From: Anaerofilum sp. An201
Lineage (GTDB): Bacteria; Bacillota; Clostridia; Oscillospirales; Ruminococcaceae
Length of the DNA stretch: 48,271 nt
NCBI RefSeq assembly: GCF_002160015.1
Contig: NZ_NFJT01000023.1
Span: 1 to 48,271 of the forward strand
Direction: 5' to 3'
The position numbers and the translations under genes are program-made. How positions within the stretch are numbered: the first letter of the stretch is position 1; each line of letters begins with the position of its first letter. Under the pieces are notes generated by a model, which saw only the letters and a list, made by a program, of their open reading frames with translations, was not told the DNA's origin and did no database searches. Positions 1 to 6,571 of this stretch are shown in pieces.

Positions 1-184
1 TCTGGTACATCAGCTCGCCCGCCGCATACAGCGCGTGGGTGCGCAGGATGCGGCGCAGGGTGCGCTGGGTGTAGATATGCGTGCGCACCATCCGGCTGGC
101 CACCGCACAGCCGAGATCCGCCTGCCGTTCCCGCAGCGTGCGGCGGCGTTTGTTGTCTGCCTGCGGCTTGTCCAACAGTTTCAT
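1..184 (-). CDS. Hypothetical protein, N-terminal part
   Basis: Reading frame open from an ATG at 184 to the window edge, giving 61 residues that begin MKLLDKPQADNKRRRTLRER. The start has a good Shine-Dalgarno (AGGAG about 7 nt upstream). The visible part is very basic (many Arg) and looks alpha-helical with no membrane segment. It lies downstream of bofA on the same strand, behind a terminator hairpin and a possible promoter. I do not recognise the family; the rest of the protein lies outside the window, so no function is offered. Confidence 0.6.
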   Translation of the reverse strand, partial: MKLLDKPQADNKRRRTLRERQADLGCAVASRMVRTHIYTQRTLRRILRTHALYAAGELMYQ

Positions 185-288
185 CCGCTTTTCTCCTTTC
201 TTCCGCGGGCCGCCCCCAAGAGCGGCGCGCAAAAATCGTCAATCGGTGGATGTTTCACAAAACGATCACAGCTTCGATAAATTTTTAC

Positions 289-320
289 AAAAAAACGGCC
301 GCGGAGCGACCCGCAGCCGT
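289..320 (-). terminator. Rho-independent terminator after bofA
   Basis: On the minus strand a GC-rich 10-bp stem (ACGGCTGCGG pairing with CCGCGGCCGT, 6-nt loop) is followed by seven T residues. It lies 76 nt after the bofA stop codon and about 105 nt before the next gene. Because a plausible promoter sits immediately upstream of it, it could also act as an attenuator of the downstream gene. Confidence 0.75.
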
Positions 321-334
321 ACAAATCCCCATTC

Positions 335-363
335 ATCATACCACAAAAATATTGCGCAGACAA
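335..363 (-). promoter_or_regulatory. Possible sigma-A promoter before the partial gene
   Basis: Minus-strand TTGTCT (358-363) and TATGAT (335-340) are separated by 17 nt. The predicted start of transcription (about 328) is directly followed by the terminator hairpin at 289-320, so any transcript would meet it almost at once. Confidence 0.45.
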
Positions 364-395
364 CAAAATCCGGCCGATTTTCACATTTTGCGCCG

Positions 396-665
396 TCAGC
401 CCGCCGCCAGAAGCACCCGCAGCAGCAGCATGGTGACCACCCCCGGCGCCCCCAGCACCACCGCCGCAAACGCCGTGAACCAGTTCACCGCCAGCGAAAG
501 GCCGGTGAAGGGAGCCAGCAGCGCGGCCGCTCCCAGCGTGGCGATGCCGCACACGCTGCTGCCCAGCGCCTGGCGCACCGCATGCGGCGTTTTGGCGGCG
601 GCGCCTGCCGTGCACAGCACCGACACCAGACCGAAAAAACCTGTGACGGCCAACAATTTTGTCAT
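396..665 (-). CDS. bofA: BofA-family membrane protein
   Basis: Protein of 89 residues with two or three hydrophobic stretches and the C-terminal signature NWFTAFAAVVLGAPGVV, which is characteristic of the BofA family. In Bacillus BofA is a polytopic membrane protein that holds the SpoIVFB protease inactive and so delays pro-sigma-K processing; that role here is inferred only from family and gene order. The length fits the family (about 85-90 aa). It follows yaaL by 33 nt, the same yaaL-bofA order found downstream of recR in Bacillus, although recR is not here. The start at 665 has a GAAAGAAGG Shine-Dalgarno. A strong terminator follows at 289-320. Confidence 0.85.
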   Translation of the reverse strand: MTKLLAVTGFFGLVSVLCTAGAAAKTPHAVRQALGSSVCGIATLGAAALLAPFTGLSLAVNWFTAFAAVVLGAPGVVTMLLLRVLLAAG

Positions 666-698
666 ACCTGTATCCTTCTTTCCTGTTTTATGTTCCGA

Positions 699-947
699 TC
701 ATACAGGGGCGGCCTGCCGTGTGCCCGTCTGCCGGAAGGAACGCACCTGCCGCAGCAGATAGCGGTATTCGCACTGCAGCGCGAGGCGGCGGTAGATGTG
801 CGCCTCGATCAGCTCGGGATCGGTCTCCAGATCGAACAGCTCCTCGTTGCGGCGGGTGCGGGCCAGGCAGTCGCGCAGCTCGCCGGCATAATAGGCTTCG
901 TCGCGCACCACCGGAGCAAATTCGGTTTCCTCAGTATGTCGTTTCAT
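699..947 (-). CDS. yaaL: DUF2508 / YaaL-family small protein
   Basis: Protein of 82 residues, soluble, acidic in the first half and rich in charged residues. Its middle segment (DLETDPELIEAHIYRRLALQ) matches the DUF2508 pattern of a conserved ELID/YR core. Function of the family is unknown; it commonly sits next to bofA, as it does here. I chose the ATG at 947 rather than one ten codons upstream because GGAGG lies 8 nt before it. It is the first gene after the RNase R terminator, so it probably has its own promoter, though I see no convincing -35 box. Confidence 0.8.
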   Translation of the reverse strand: MKRHTEETEFAPVVRDEAYYAGELRDCLARTRRNEELFDLETDPELIEAHIYRRLALQCEYRYLLRQVRSFRQTGTRQAAPV

Positions 948-1014
948 CGGGCATCCCTCCTGTACCATTGTATGCACAGAGTGTGGGCACAGAACGCCAA
1001 TTTATTCCAGACAC

Positions 1015-1050
1015 AAAAAAATCTCCCGGCCGCGGGCAGGCGGCGGGAGA
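1015..1050 (-). terminator. Terminator after rnr
   Basis: Minus-strand hairpin with arms TCTCCCG...CGGGAGA enclosing GC-rich inner pairs, followed by a run of seven T residues, 16 nt after the rnr stop codon. A textbook intrinsic terminator. Confidence 0.9.
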
Positions 1051-1065
1051 CGGATGTTTGAAAGA

Positions 1066-3150
1066 TCAGTCGGCCAGCTCGAAGTCCACATGGCCCGCCG
1101 CGATGCCGGCCCCGATGCAGCGCACCTGCACGGTGTCGCCCAGGCGCCAGCTGCGGCCGGTGAGCGGGTCGGAATAGGAGATGCTCTCCACCAGCACCGG
1201 CTCGCCCCGGCACAGGCGGACGGTGGCCACAAGGCCTTCCACCGTATTGGGCAGCTGGACATAGAGGCCCTGCGGCGTGACGCCCGACACCACCGCCGTG
1301 AATTCCTCGCCCACATGGCCGGTCATATACTCGGCCTTGTAGCAGCTCTCGATACTGCGCTCGGCCTGCATGGCGCTCACCTCGCGCTCGCTGCTCTGGC
1401 GGCTGGCGTCGGCGGCAAAGGTGTCCCACCGGCGGGACGCCCCCTGCCCTGTCAGCGCCGCCGACAGGATGCGGTGGATGGCGAGGTCGGGATAGCGGCG
1501 GATGGGGCTGGTGAAGTGGGCGTAGTCCTCCAGCGCAAGGCTGAAATGCCCCTTCGGCACCGGCTCGTACTTGGCCTTGCTCATGGTGCGCAGCACGCTG
1601 GTGTGCACCGCGCGCTCCAGCGGCGTGTCCTTGGTCCGGTCCAGCAGGGCCGACAGCTCCTTTGCCGTGGGGATCTCGGAAGCGAATTTCGCCGGCAGCC
1701 CCACCGCGCGCAGCAGCTTTTGCAGGCTCTCCACCCGCTCGGGGTCGGGCGCTTCGTGGACGCGGTAGACAAAGGGCAGGTCGCGGCGGCGTCCCTCGGC
1801 GGCCGCGCAGGTGTTGGCCAGCAGCATAAAGCTCTCGATCATCTCCTCGGCCTGCCCGCGGGCGGCCTTCTGCACGTCCACACAGCGGCCCTCCTCGTTC
1901 AGGATCAGCTTGGATTCCCCGCTCTCGATCTCCATCCCGCCGCGGGCGCGGCGCTTGGCGTCCAGCGCCTTGTGCAGCGCCAGCATATCCGGCAGGGCGG
2001 GCAGGACCTCGGCGTATTTCTGCGCCAATTCGGCCGATTCGTCCCCGGCCAGCAGGGCGTTCACCTCGCTGTACACGCCCTTGACCCGGCTGCGGATGAT
2101 CGTTTTGGCGAACTGCCAGTCCTTCACGTTGGCCTCGCCGTCCAGCTCCATCAGGCAGGAAAAGGCCAGGCGGTCCTCGTTCGGGTTCAGGCTGCACACC
2201 CCGTTGGACAGCTGTTTGGGCAGCATCGGCACCACTTGGTCGGCGTAGTAGACCGAGGTGCCGCGGGCAAAGGCTTCCCGGTCGAGCGCGGTGTCGGGGC
2301 GCACAAACCAGCTGACGTCCGCGATGTGGACCCCCAGCAGCCAGCCGTCCTGCGTTTTTTGCAGGCTGACGGCGTCGTCGATGTCCTTGGTGGCGGCGCC
2401 GTCGATGGTGAAGATGGGCCAGGCGCGCAGGTCGGTGCGGGCGGCAAGCTCCCCGTCCGGGATGGCGAACTGCTCCAGCGCGGCGGCCTCCTGCTTGACG
2501 TCGTCGTCGAAGCGGGGACGGATGTCCTGCGCATACAGGACGGCGGCGGCACAGCTGGCGGCGCGGTCGGCCATGCCGAACCGGCGCTCCACCGTGAGGC
2601 GATGGTCGCTGTGCGTTTCGCCGCGGCGCGCGATGCGGCAGGCGACCTTTTCGCCGGGACGCACCGCCTGCTGTTCGCTGCGTTTGAGCAGCAGCGCGGT
2701 GTCGGGGGCGTTGTCCGGGAGCAGCGCCATGCGGCCGCTTTCCAGCACCACCGCCGTGCCCACCACCAGGTCCACCGGCGTGACGATGGCCTCCACCTGC
2801 CCCTCGCGGCTGCCTGCCACACGGAGGTGCGGGAACAGCTGCACCACCACCTCCTCGCCGGGCAGCGCGCCCAGCAGGCAGCGGCCCGGTACAAAGATAT
2901 CGCCGCTGTCGTCCAGCGGGCGCACAAAGCCAAAGGTGCGCCCCAGCTTGACCAGCGTGCCGGGGATGCCGTTGACGGCGGGGGCGCTGCACAGACGCCA
3001 TCCGCCCGGCTTGCAGCAGATGGTCCCCTGGTGCTGGAGCATCTCCAGCGCGGCGGCCACTTTTTTGTTGTTGCCCAGAATGCGCTTGAGCTGTTTTTCG
3101 GTTCTCGGCCCTTTTTCCAGTTCCCGCAGGATCTTGCTTTGGATCGACAT
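1066..3150 (-). CDS. rnr: Ribonuclease R
   Basis: A 694-residue 3'-5' exoribonuclease of the RNase II/R family that degrades structured RNA and takes part in rRNA and tmRNA quality control. Domains seen in order: a winged-helix segment (about 1-55), a cold-shock domain with GRTFGFVRP (about 60-110), the RNB catalytic domain with the metal-binding pattern D250, D256, D258, D259 in TIDGAATKDIDDAV, the conserved segment SPIRRYPDLAIHR, and a C-terminal S1 domain ending at about 690. Length is normal for Firmicute RNase R, though the long Lys-rich C-terminal tail of some homologues is absent. AGGAGG precedes the ATG. It lies downstream of secG, as in Bacillus. Confidence 0.97.
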   Translation of the reverse strand: MSIQSKILRELEKGPRTEKQLKRILGNNKKVAAALEMLQHQGTICCKPGGWRLCSAPAVNGIPGTLVKLGRTFGFVRPLDDSGDIFVPGRCLLGALPGEEVVVQLFPHLRVAGSREGQVEAIVTPVDLVVGTAVVLESGRMALLPDNAPDTALLLKRSEQQAVRPGEKVACRIARRGETHSDHRLTVERRFGMADRAASCAAAVLYAQDIRPRFDDDVKQEAAALEQFAIPDGELAARTDLRAWPIFTIDGAATKDIDDAVSLQKTQDGWLLGVHIADVSWFVRPDTALDREAFARGTSVYYADQVVPMLPKQLSNGVCSLNPNEDRLAFSCLMELDGEANVKDWQFAKTIIRSRVKGVYSEVNALLAGDESAELAQKYAEVLPALPDMLALHKALDAKRRARGGMEIESGESKLILNEEGRCVDVQKAARGQAEEMIESFMLLANTCAAAEGRRRDLPFVYRVHEAPDPERVESLQKLLRAVGLPAKFASEIPTAKELSALLDRTKDTPLERAVHTSVLRTMSKAKYEPVPKGHFSLALEDYAHFTSPIRRYPDLAIHRILSAALTGQGASRRWDTFAADASRQSSEREVSAMQAERSIESCYKAEYMTGHVGEEFTAVVSGVTPQGLYVQLPNTVEGLVATVRLCRGEPVLVESISYSDPLTGRSWRLGDTVQVRCIGAGIAAGHVDFELAD

Positions 3151-3171
3151 GCAGATTCCTCCTTTTCTTCC

Positions 3172-3233
3172 AAAACGAAAACAGGGCCGCCAAAGCCGGC
3201 GCGGAACATCCGCGCAGCTCTGACTGCCCTGTT
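3172..3233 (-). terminator. Hairpin between secG and rnr
   Basis: Minus-strand outer arms AACAGGGC and GCCCTGTT (8 bp) enclose a second stem (GCGCGGA/TCCGCGC), followed by TTTTCGTTTTGG. This is a terminator or attenuator that would lower but not abolish read-through from secG into rnr, which starts 22 nt further on. Confidence 0.6.
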
Positions 3234-3265
3234 ACTCTTGTGTGCAGACTGACTGTGCGCCGACC

Positions 3266-3517
3266 TTATTTCAGGCGGGCGGACAGCACGCAGGTGAGAA
3301 TGGTGAGCACGAACAGCACAATGGCAGCGTAACGGGTCACCAGCGCCCACTTGGCGTTGTTGGTCATACGGCCGCGCATATCCTCGTTCATGTTGGCACC
3401 GCCCATGATCGCGCCGGACAGACCCCGACCCTTGGACTCCTGCTTCAGAACCACAACCACGATCAGCAGGCAGGTGAGAATCAAAACAACGCCGCTGATG
3501 ATCTCGAAAATGTTCAT
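3266..3517 (-). CDS. secG: Preprotein translocase subunit SecG
   Basis: Small subunit (83 residues) of the SecYEG translocon in the cytoplasmic membrane. Two hydrophobic helices (about 3-23 and 54-76) flank the conserved polar loop with ESKGRGLSGAIMGG and the N-x-K-W-A-L-V-T-R region, a typical SecG layout. Two ATG codons lie 6 nt apart; GGAGG is 2 nt from the first and 8 nt from the second, so I chose the second (3517). A near-consensus promoter is placed just upstream. The secG-rnr order is common in Firmicutes. Confidence 0.95.
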   Translation of the reverse strand: MNIFEIISGVVLILTCLLIVVVVLKQESKGRGLSGAIMGGANMNEDMRGRMTNNAKWALVTRYAAIVLFVLTILTCVLSARLK

Positions 3518-3548
3518 GTCCATAACCTCCAGTTATCGTTCATCGTTG

Positions 3549-3577
3549 ATGATACCATATTCTGCGCCGAATTGCAA
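3549..3577 (-). promoter_or_regulatory. secG promoter
   Basis: Minus-strand TTGCAA (3572-3577) and TATCAT (3549-3554) with exactly 17 nt between them, about 25 nt upstream of the secG Shine-Dalgarno. It separates secG-rnr from the topoisomerase genes. Confidence 0.75.
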
Positions 3578-3613
3578 TGCCCGGCAGGCAGAAAAAATAC
3601 AAAATCTCCGCTT

Positions 3614-5857
3614 TTATTCGCCCAGTGTGGTCTGTTCGGCCAGATCTTCGCTTCGCAGCAGCGCTCCCGCCGCCGGCAGGGTGCGCACGCGGTAGCGGTG
3701 CGGGTTGGCCAGCTCCATCGCACACGCCCGGCGCACACGCCGGATCGACTGGTTCTTTTTCAGCGTCACCACCGCGACGCCCTGGGTGGTCTTGGTCTGC
3801 TTGGCCGGGATCTGGGCCGAGTGCACCAGCAGCAGCCGTCCGGCACTGGTCTGGATGGCCAGCTCCTCCTCGGCGGGCAGGTCCAGGATGGCGGCCAGCG
3901 GTTCCTTTGCACTGAAGGCGTTCACCAGCTTTTTGCGGTTGGTCTTGGTGGCGTACCCCTCCAGAGGGATCTTGGCACATTTCCCGCTCTCGTATACAAA
4001 CAGCATATGCCCGGAATAATCCTGCGTCAGCACCAGGTAGATGGGTTGCTCGCCCTCCTCCATGCCCAGACGCGCCGGGATATACTCGCCCAGCACGCTG
4101 GCCTTGCTGTCTTCAAAATCGCCCGCACGGCATTTGTACACCTGCTGGTGATTGGTGAAAAAGAGCATATGCACGTCGTTTTTGGTCTCGGCATGGTAGA
4201 CCACCTCGTCCCCTTCCTTCAGCTTCTGCTCGCCGCTCATGCGCAGCGACTGGGGGGTGATCTTTTTGAAATAGCCCTCCCGGGTGAAAAAGACGTTCAC
4301 CGGGTAGTCCGGCATCGCGTCGGCTTCCTCGTCCTCGGCGGCGGCCGGCTCTTCGTACAGGATCTGGCTGCGGCGCGGCTGGCCGTACTTTTTGGCCACC
4401 GCCTCCAGCTCCGACACGATGATCCGGCGGATGCGGGCGGGGCTGTTCAGGATGGCTTTCAGCTTCTCGATCTCCTGCCGCAGCTGGTCGATCTCGGCGG
4501 TGCGCTTGAGGATATACTCCCGGTTCAGATGGCGCAGCTTGATCTCGGCCACATACTCGGCCTGCGCCTCGTCGATGCCGAACCCGATCATCAGGTTGGG
4601 CACCACCTCGGCTTCCTCCTCCGTCTCGCGCACGATGCGGATGGCCTTGTCGATGTCCAGCAGGATGGCGGCCAGGCCCTCCAGCAGGTGCAGCCGCTTT
4701 TCCTTGCCCTGCAGCTCGTGCCAGGTGCGGCGGCGGACGCACTCCATGCGGAAGGCGGTCCACTCGTTCAGGATCTCCCGCACCCCCATCACGCGGGGGC
4801 TTCCCCCCACCAGAATGTTGAAGTTGCAGGAGAAGGAGTCCTCCAGCGGGGTGGCGCGCAGCAGCTTGGCCATCAGCTTGTCGGGGTCCTGCCCGCGCTT
4901 GAGGTCCAGCGTGAGCTTGAGGCCGTTCAGGTCGGTCTCGTCGCGCATGTCGCTGATCTCCCGCACGCGCCCCGCTTTGACCAGCTCGCTGATCTTGTCC
5001 ATGATCGCCTCCACCGTGGTGGTGGGCGGGATCTGGGTGATCTCGATCATGTTGCCTTCCTTCACATACTCCCACCGCGCGCGCACACGCACGCTGCCCC
5101 GGCCGGTGTTGATGATCTTTTTCATCTCCTCCTCGTTGTAGAGCACGCTGCCGCCGCCCACAAAATCGGGCGCAGGCAGGGTGGAGAGGATGTCGTGGTC
5201 GGGGTCCTTGATGAGGGCGGCGGTGGTGGCGCACAGCTGGGTGAGGTTGAAGGAACAGATGTTGCTGGCCATGCCCACCGCGATGCCCAGCGTGTTGTTG
5301 GCCAGGATGGTGGGGAAGGTCACCGGCAGCAGGGTGGGCTCGGTGGTGGTGGCGTCGTAGTTGGGGACGAAATCCACCGTGTCCTTGTCGATGTCGCCGA
5401 ACAGCTCGGCGCAGACCGGCTCCAGACGGGCTTCGGTGTAGCGGCTGGCGGCGTAGGCCATGTCGCGGCTGTACGCCTTGCCGAAGTTGCCCTTCGAGTC
5501 CACATACGGCACCAGCAGGCTCTCGTTGCCACGCCCCATGCGCACCATCGTCTCGTAGATGGCGGCGTCGCCGTGGGGGTTCAGGTGCATGGTGCTGCCC
5601 ACGATATTGGCCGACTTGGTGCGCGCGCCCTTCAACAGGCCCATCTGGTACATCGTGTACAGCAGCTTGCGGTGAGCGGGCTTGAAGCCGTCGATCTCCG
5701 GCAGCGCGCGGGAGACGATGACGCTCATCGCATAGGGCATATAGTTGCTTTCCAGCGTGCGGGTGATGGGGGTCTCCAGCACCTCGCCGGCGGAAAGGAT
5801 CTCGACGTCGTCGCCCAGCTGCGGCCGGGCGGTGGTGTTCTTTTTCTTCTTTGCCAT
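3614..5857 (-). CDS. parC: Type IIA topoisomerase subunit A (ParC/GyrA-like)
   Basis: Breakage-reunion subunit, 747 residues, that forms a transient 5'-phosphotyrosyl link with DNA. The winged-helix catalytic domain is clear, with NPHGDAAIYE (93-102) and the active pair Arg139-Tyr140 in SRYTEARLEP; a long coiled-coil region (about 370-470) follows, then a shortened C-terminal beta-propeller region (about 510-720). No GyrA-box (QRRGGKG) is visible, so I favour a topoisomerase IV-type decatenase over gyrase. The partner ParE is upstream with a glycosyltransferase gene between. AAGGAGG overlaps the stop codon of that gene and lies 5 nt from this ATG, so the two are translationally linked. The position equal to GyrA Ser83 is Ala98. 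Confidence 0.92.
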   Translation of the reverse strand: MAKKKKNTTARPQLGDDVEILSAGEVLETPITRTLESNYMPYAMSVIVSRALPEIDGFKPAHRKLLYTMYQMGLLKGARTKSANIVGSTMHLNPHGDAAIYETMVRMGRGNESLLVPYVDSKGNFGKAYSRDMAYAASRYTEARLEPVCAELFGDIDKDTVDFVPNYDATTTEPTLLPVTFPTILANNTLGIAVGMASNICSFNLTQLCATTAALIKDPDHDILSTLPAPDFVGGGSVLYNEEEMKKIINTGRGSVRVRARWEYVKEGNMIEITQIPPTTTVEAIMDKISELVKAGRVREISDMRDETDLNGLKLTLDLKRGQDPDKLMAKLLRATPLEDSFSCNFNILVGGSPRVMGVREILNEWTAFRMECVRRRTWHELQGKEKRLHLLEGLAAILLDIDKAIRIVRETEEEAEVVPNLMIGFGIDEAQAEYVAEIKLRHLNREYILKRTAEIDQLRQEIEKLKAILNSPARIRRIIVSELEAVAKKYGQPRRSQILYEEPAAAEDEEADAMPDYPVNVFFTREGYFKKITPQSLRMSGEQKLKEGDEVVYHAETKNDVHMLFFTNHQQVYKCRAGDFEDSKASVLGEYIPARLGMEEGEQPIYLVLTQDYSGHMLFVYESGKCAKIPLEGYATKTNRKKLVNAFSAKEPLAAILDLPAEEELAIQTSAGRLLLVHSAQIPAKQTKTTQGVAVVTLKKNQSIRRVRRACAMELANPHRYRVRTLPAAGALLRSEDLAEQTTLGE

Positions 5858-5866
5858 AGTGCCTCC

Positions 5867-6544
5867 TTAGGGGATCTGAACTTCCCGATACAAATCGCCC
5901 AGACCCTCAAACCAGCTGTATACCTCCTGTGCCGCTGTATCCATCCCCTTTGCGCCCGCGGTGGCGGCCTGCGGCGACTTGCCGCCGAAATGGTACAGCA
6001 GATGTTCATAGTCCGGCACAGCGAGGATCTTCCATCCGTCGCGGCTTATCTGGGCCTGCAGCCTGGTCACAGACCACCACCACGCAAAGTTCTCGTCCAG
6101 TTTGTACCGCAGATAGAGCTCCTTGCGCACCAGCATGGCAAAGCCGTCGCAGCGGGGCATATCGTCGTTGCAGTTGCCCAGGCCCACCACGGCCACCCGG
6201 CTGTCGGATTCCATCTGCTCCACCATGCGGGTCATCCAGTCGGCGCGGCGGACCTCGATGTCCGAATTCAGCAGCAGCACATATTCGCTCTCCGCGCTGC
6301 ACAGCTCCGCCGCCACATTGTTGCCGCGCGCAAACATCAGGTTTTCCCCGGCATACGCCAGCTTATCGATCAGGCCGTTGAAATACAGCCTGGACAGCAG
6401 GCGGCGCGTTTTCCTGTCCGAATCGTTGTCCACCACAATCAGCTCATATCCCGGCGCAAAATCGGTGCGCTTTTTCAGGGTGACGATCGACTGCTTCACA
6501 TAGCGGGGCGCGCAGTGCGTGAGCATAAGAACACTGATTCTCAT
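5867..6544 (-). CDS. Family 2 (GT-A) glycosyltransferase
   Basis: Protein of 225 residues with the GT2 fold signature: an N-terminal ISVLMLTH strand, ELIVVDNDS at about 34-42, and YVLLLNSDIEVR where the metal-binding acidic motif is expected. The C-terminal part contains WWWSVTRLQ and HFGGKS. There is no membrane segment, so it should act in the cytosol or at the membrane surface on an unknown acceptor. It lies between parE (27-nt gap) and parC (9-nt gap) on the same strand and must be co-transcribed with them. It is shorter than most GT2 enzymes (250-350 aa). Substrate cannot be told from sequence; a role tied to the topoisomerase is not implied by any motif. Confidence 0.85.
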   Translation of the reverse strand: MRISVLMLTHCAPRYVKQSIVTLKKRTDFAPGYELIVVDNDSDRKTRRLLSRLYFNGLIDKLAYAGENLMFARGNNVAAELCSAESEYVLLLNSDIEVRRADWMTRMVEQMESDSRVAVVGLGNCNDDMPRCDGFAMLVRKELYLRYKLDENFAWWWSVTRLQAQISRDGWKILAVPDYEHLLYHFGGKSPQAATAGAKGMDTAAQEVYSWFEGLGDLYREVQIP

Positions 6545-6571
6545 AATGCTTTCTCCCTTTTCTGCTCAAAT

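Noticed and set aside
181-336. A minus-strand frame of about 51 codons ending in a TGA that overlaps the ATG of the partial gene
   Set aside because: Its ATG lies within the predicted -10 box, it has no Shine-Dalgarno, and the terminator hairpin falls inside it; overlap with the next ATG is probably chance.
3516-3545. Nine-codon mini-ORF (MNDNWRLWT) overlapping the secG start
   Set aside because: No Shine-Dalgarno of its own, and its codons are simply the secG ribosome binding region.
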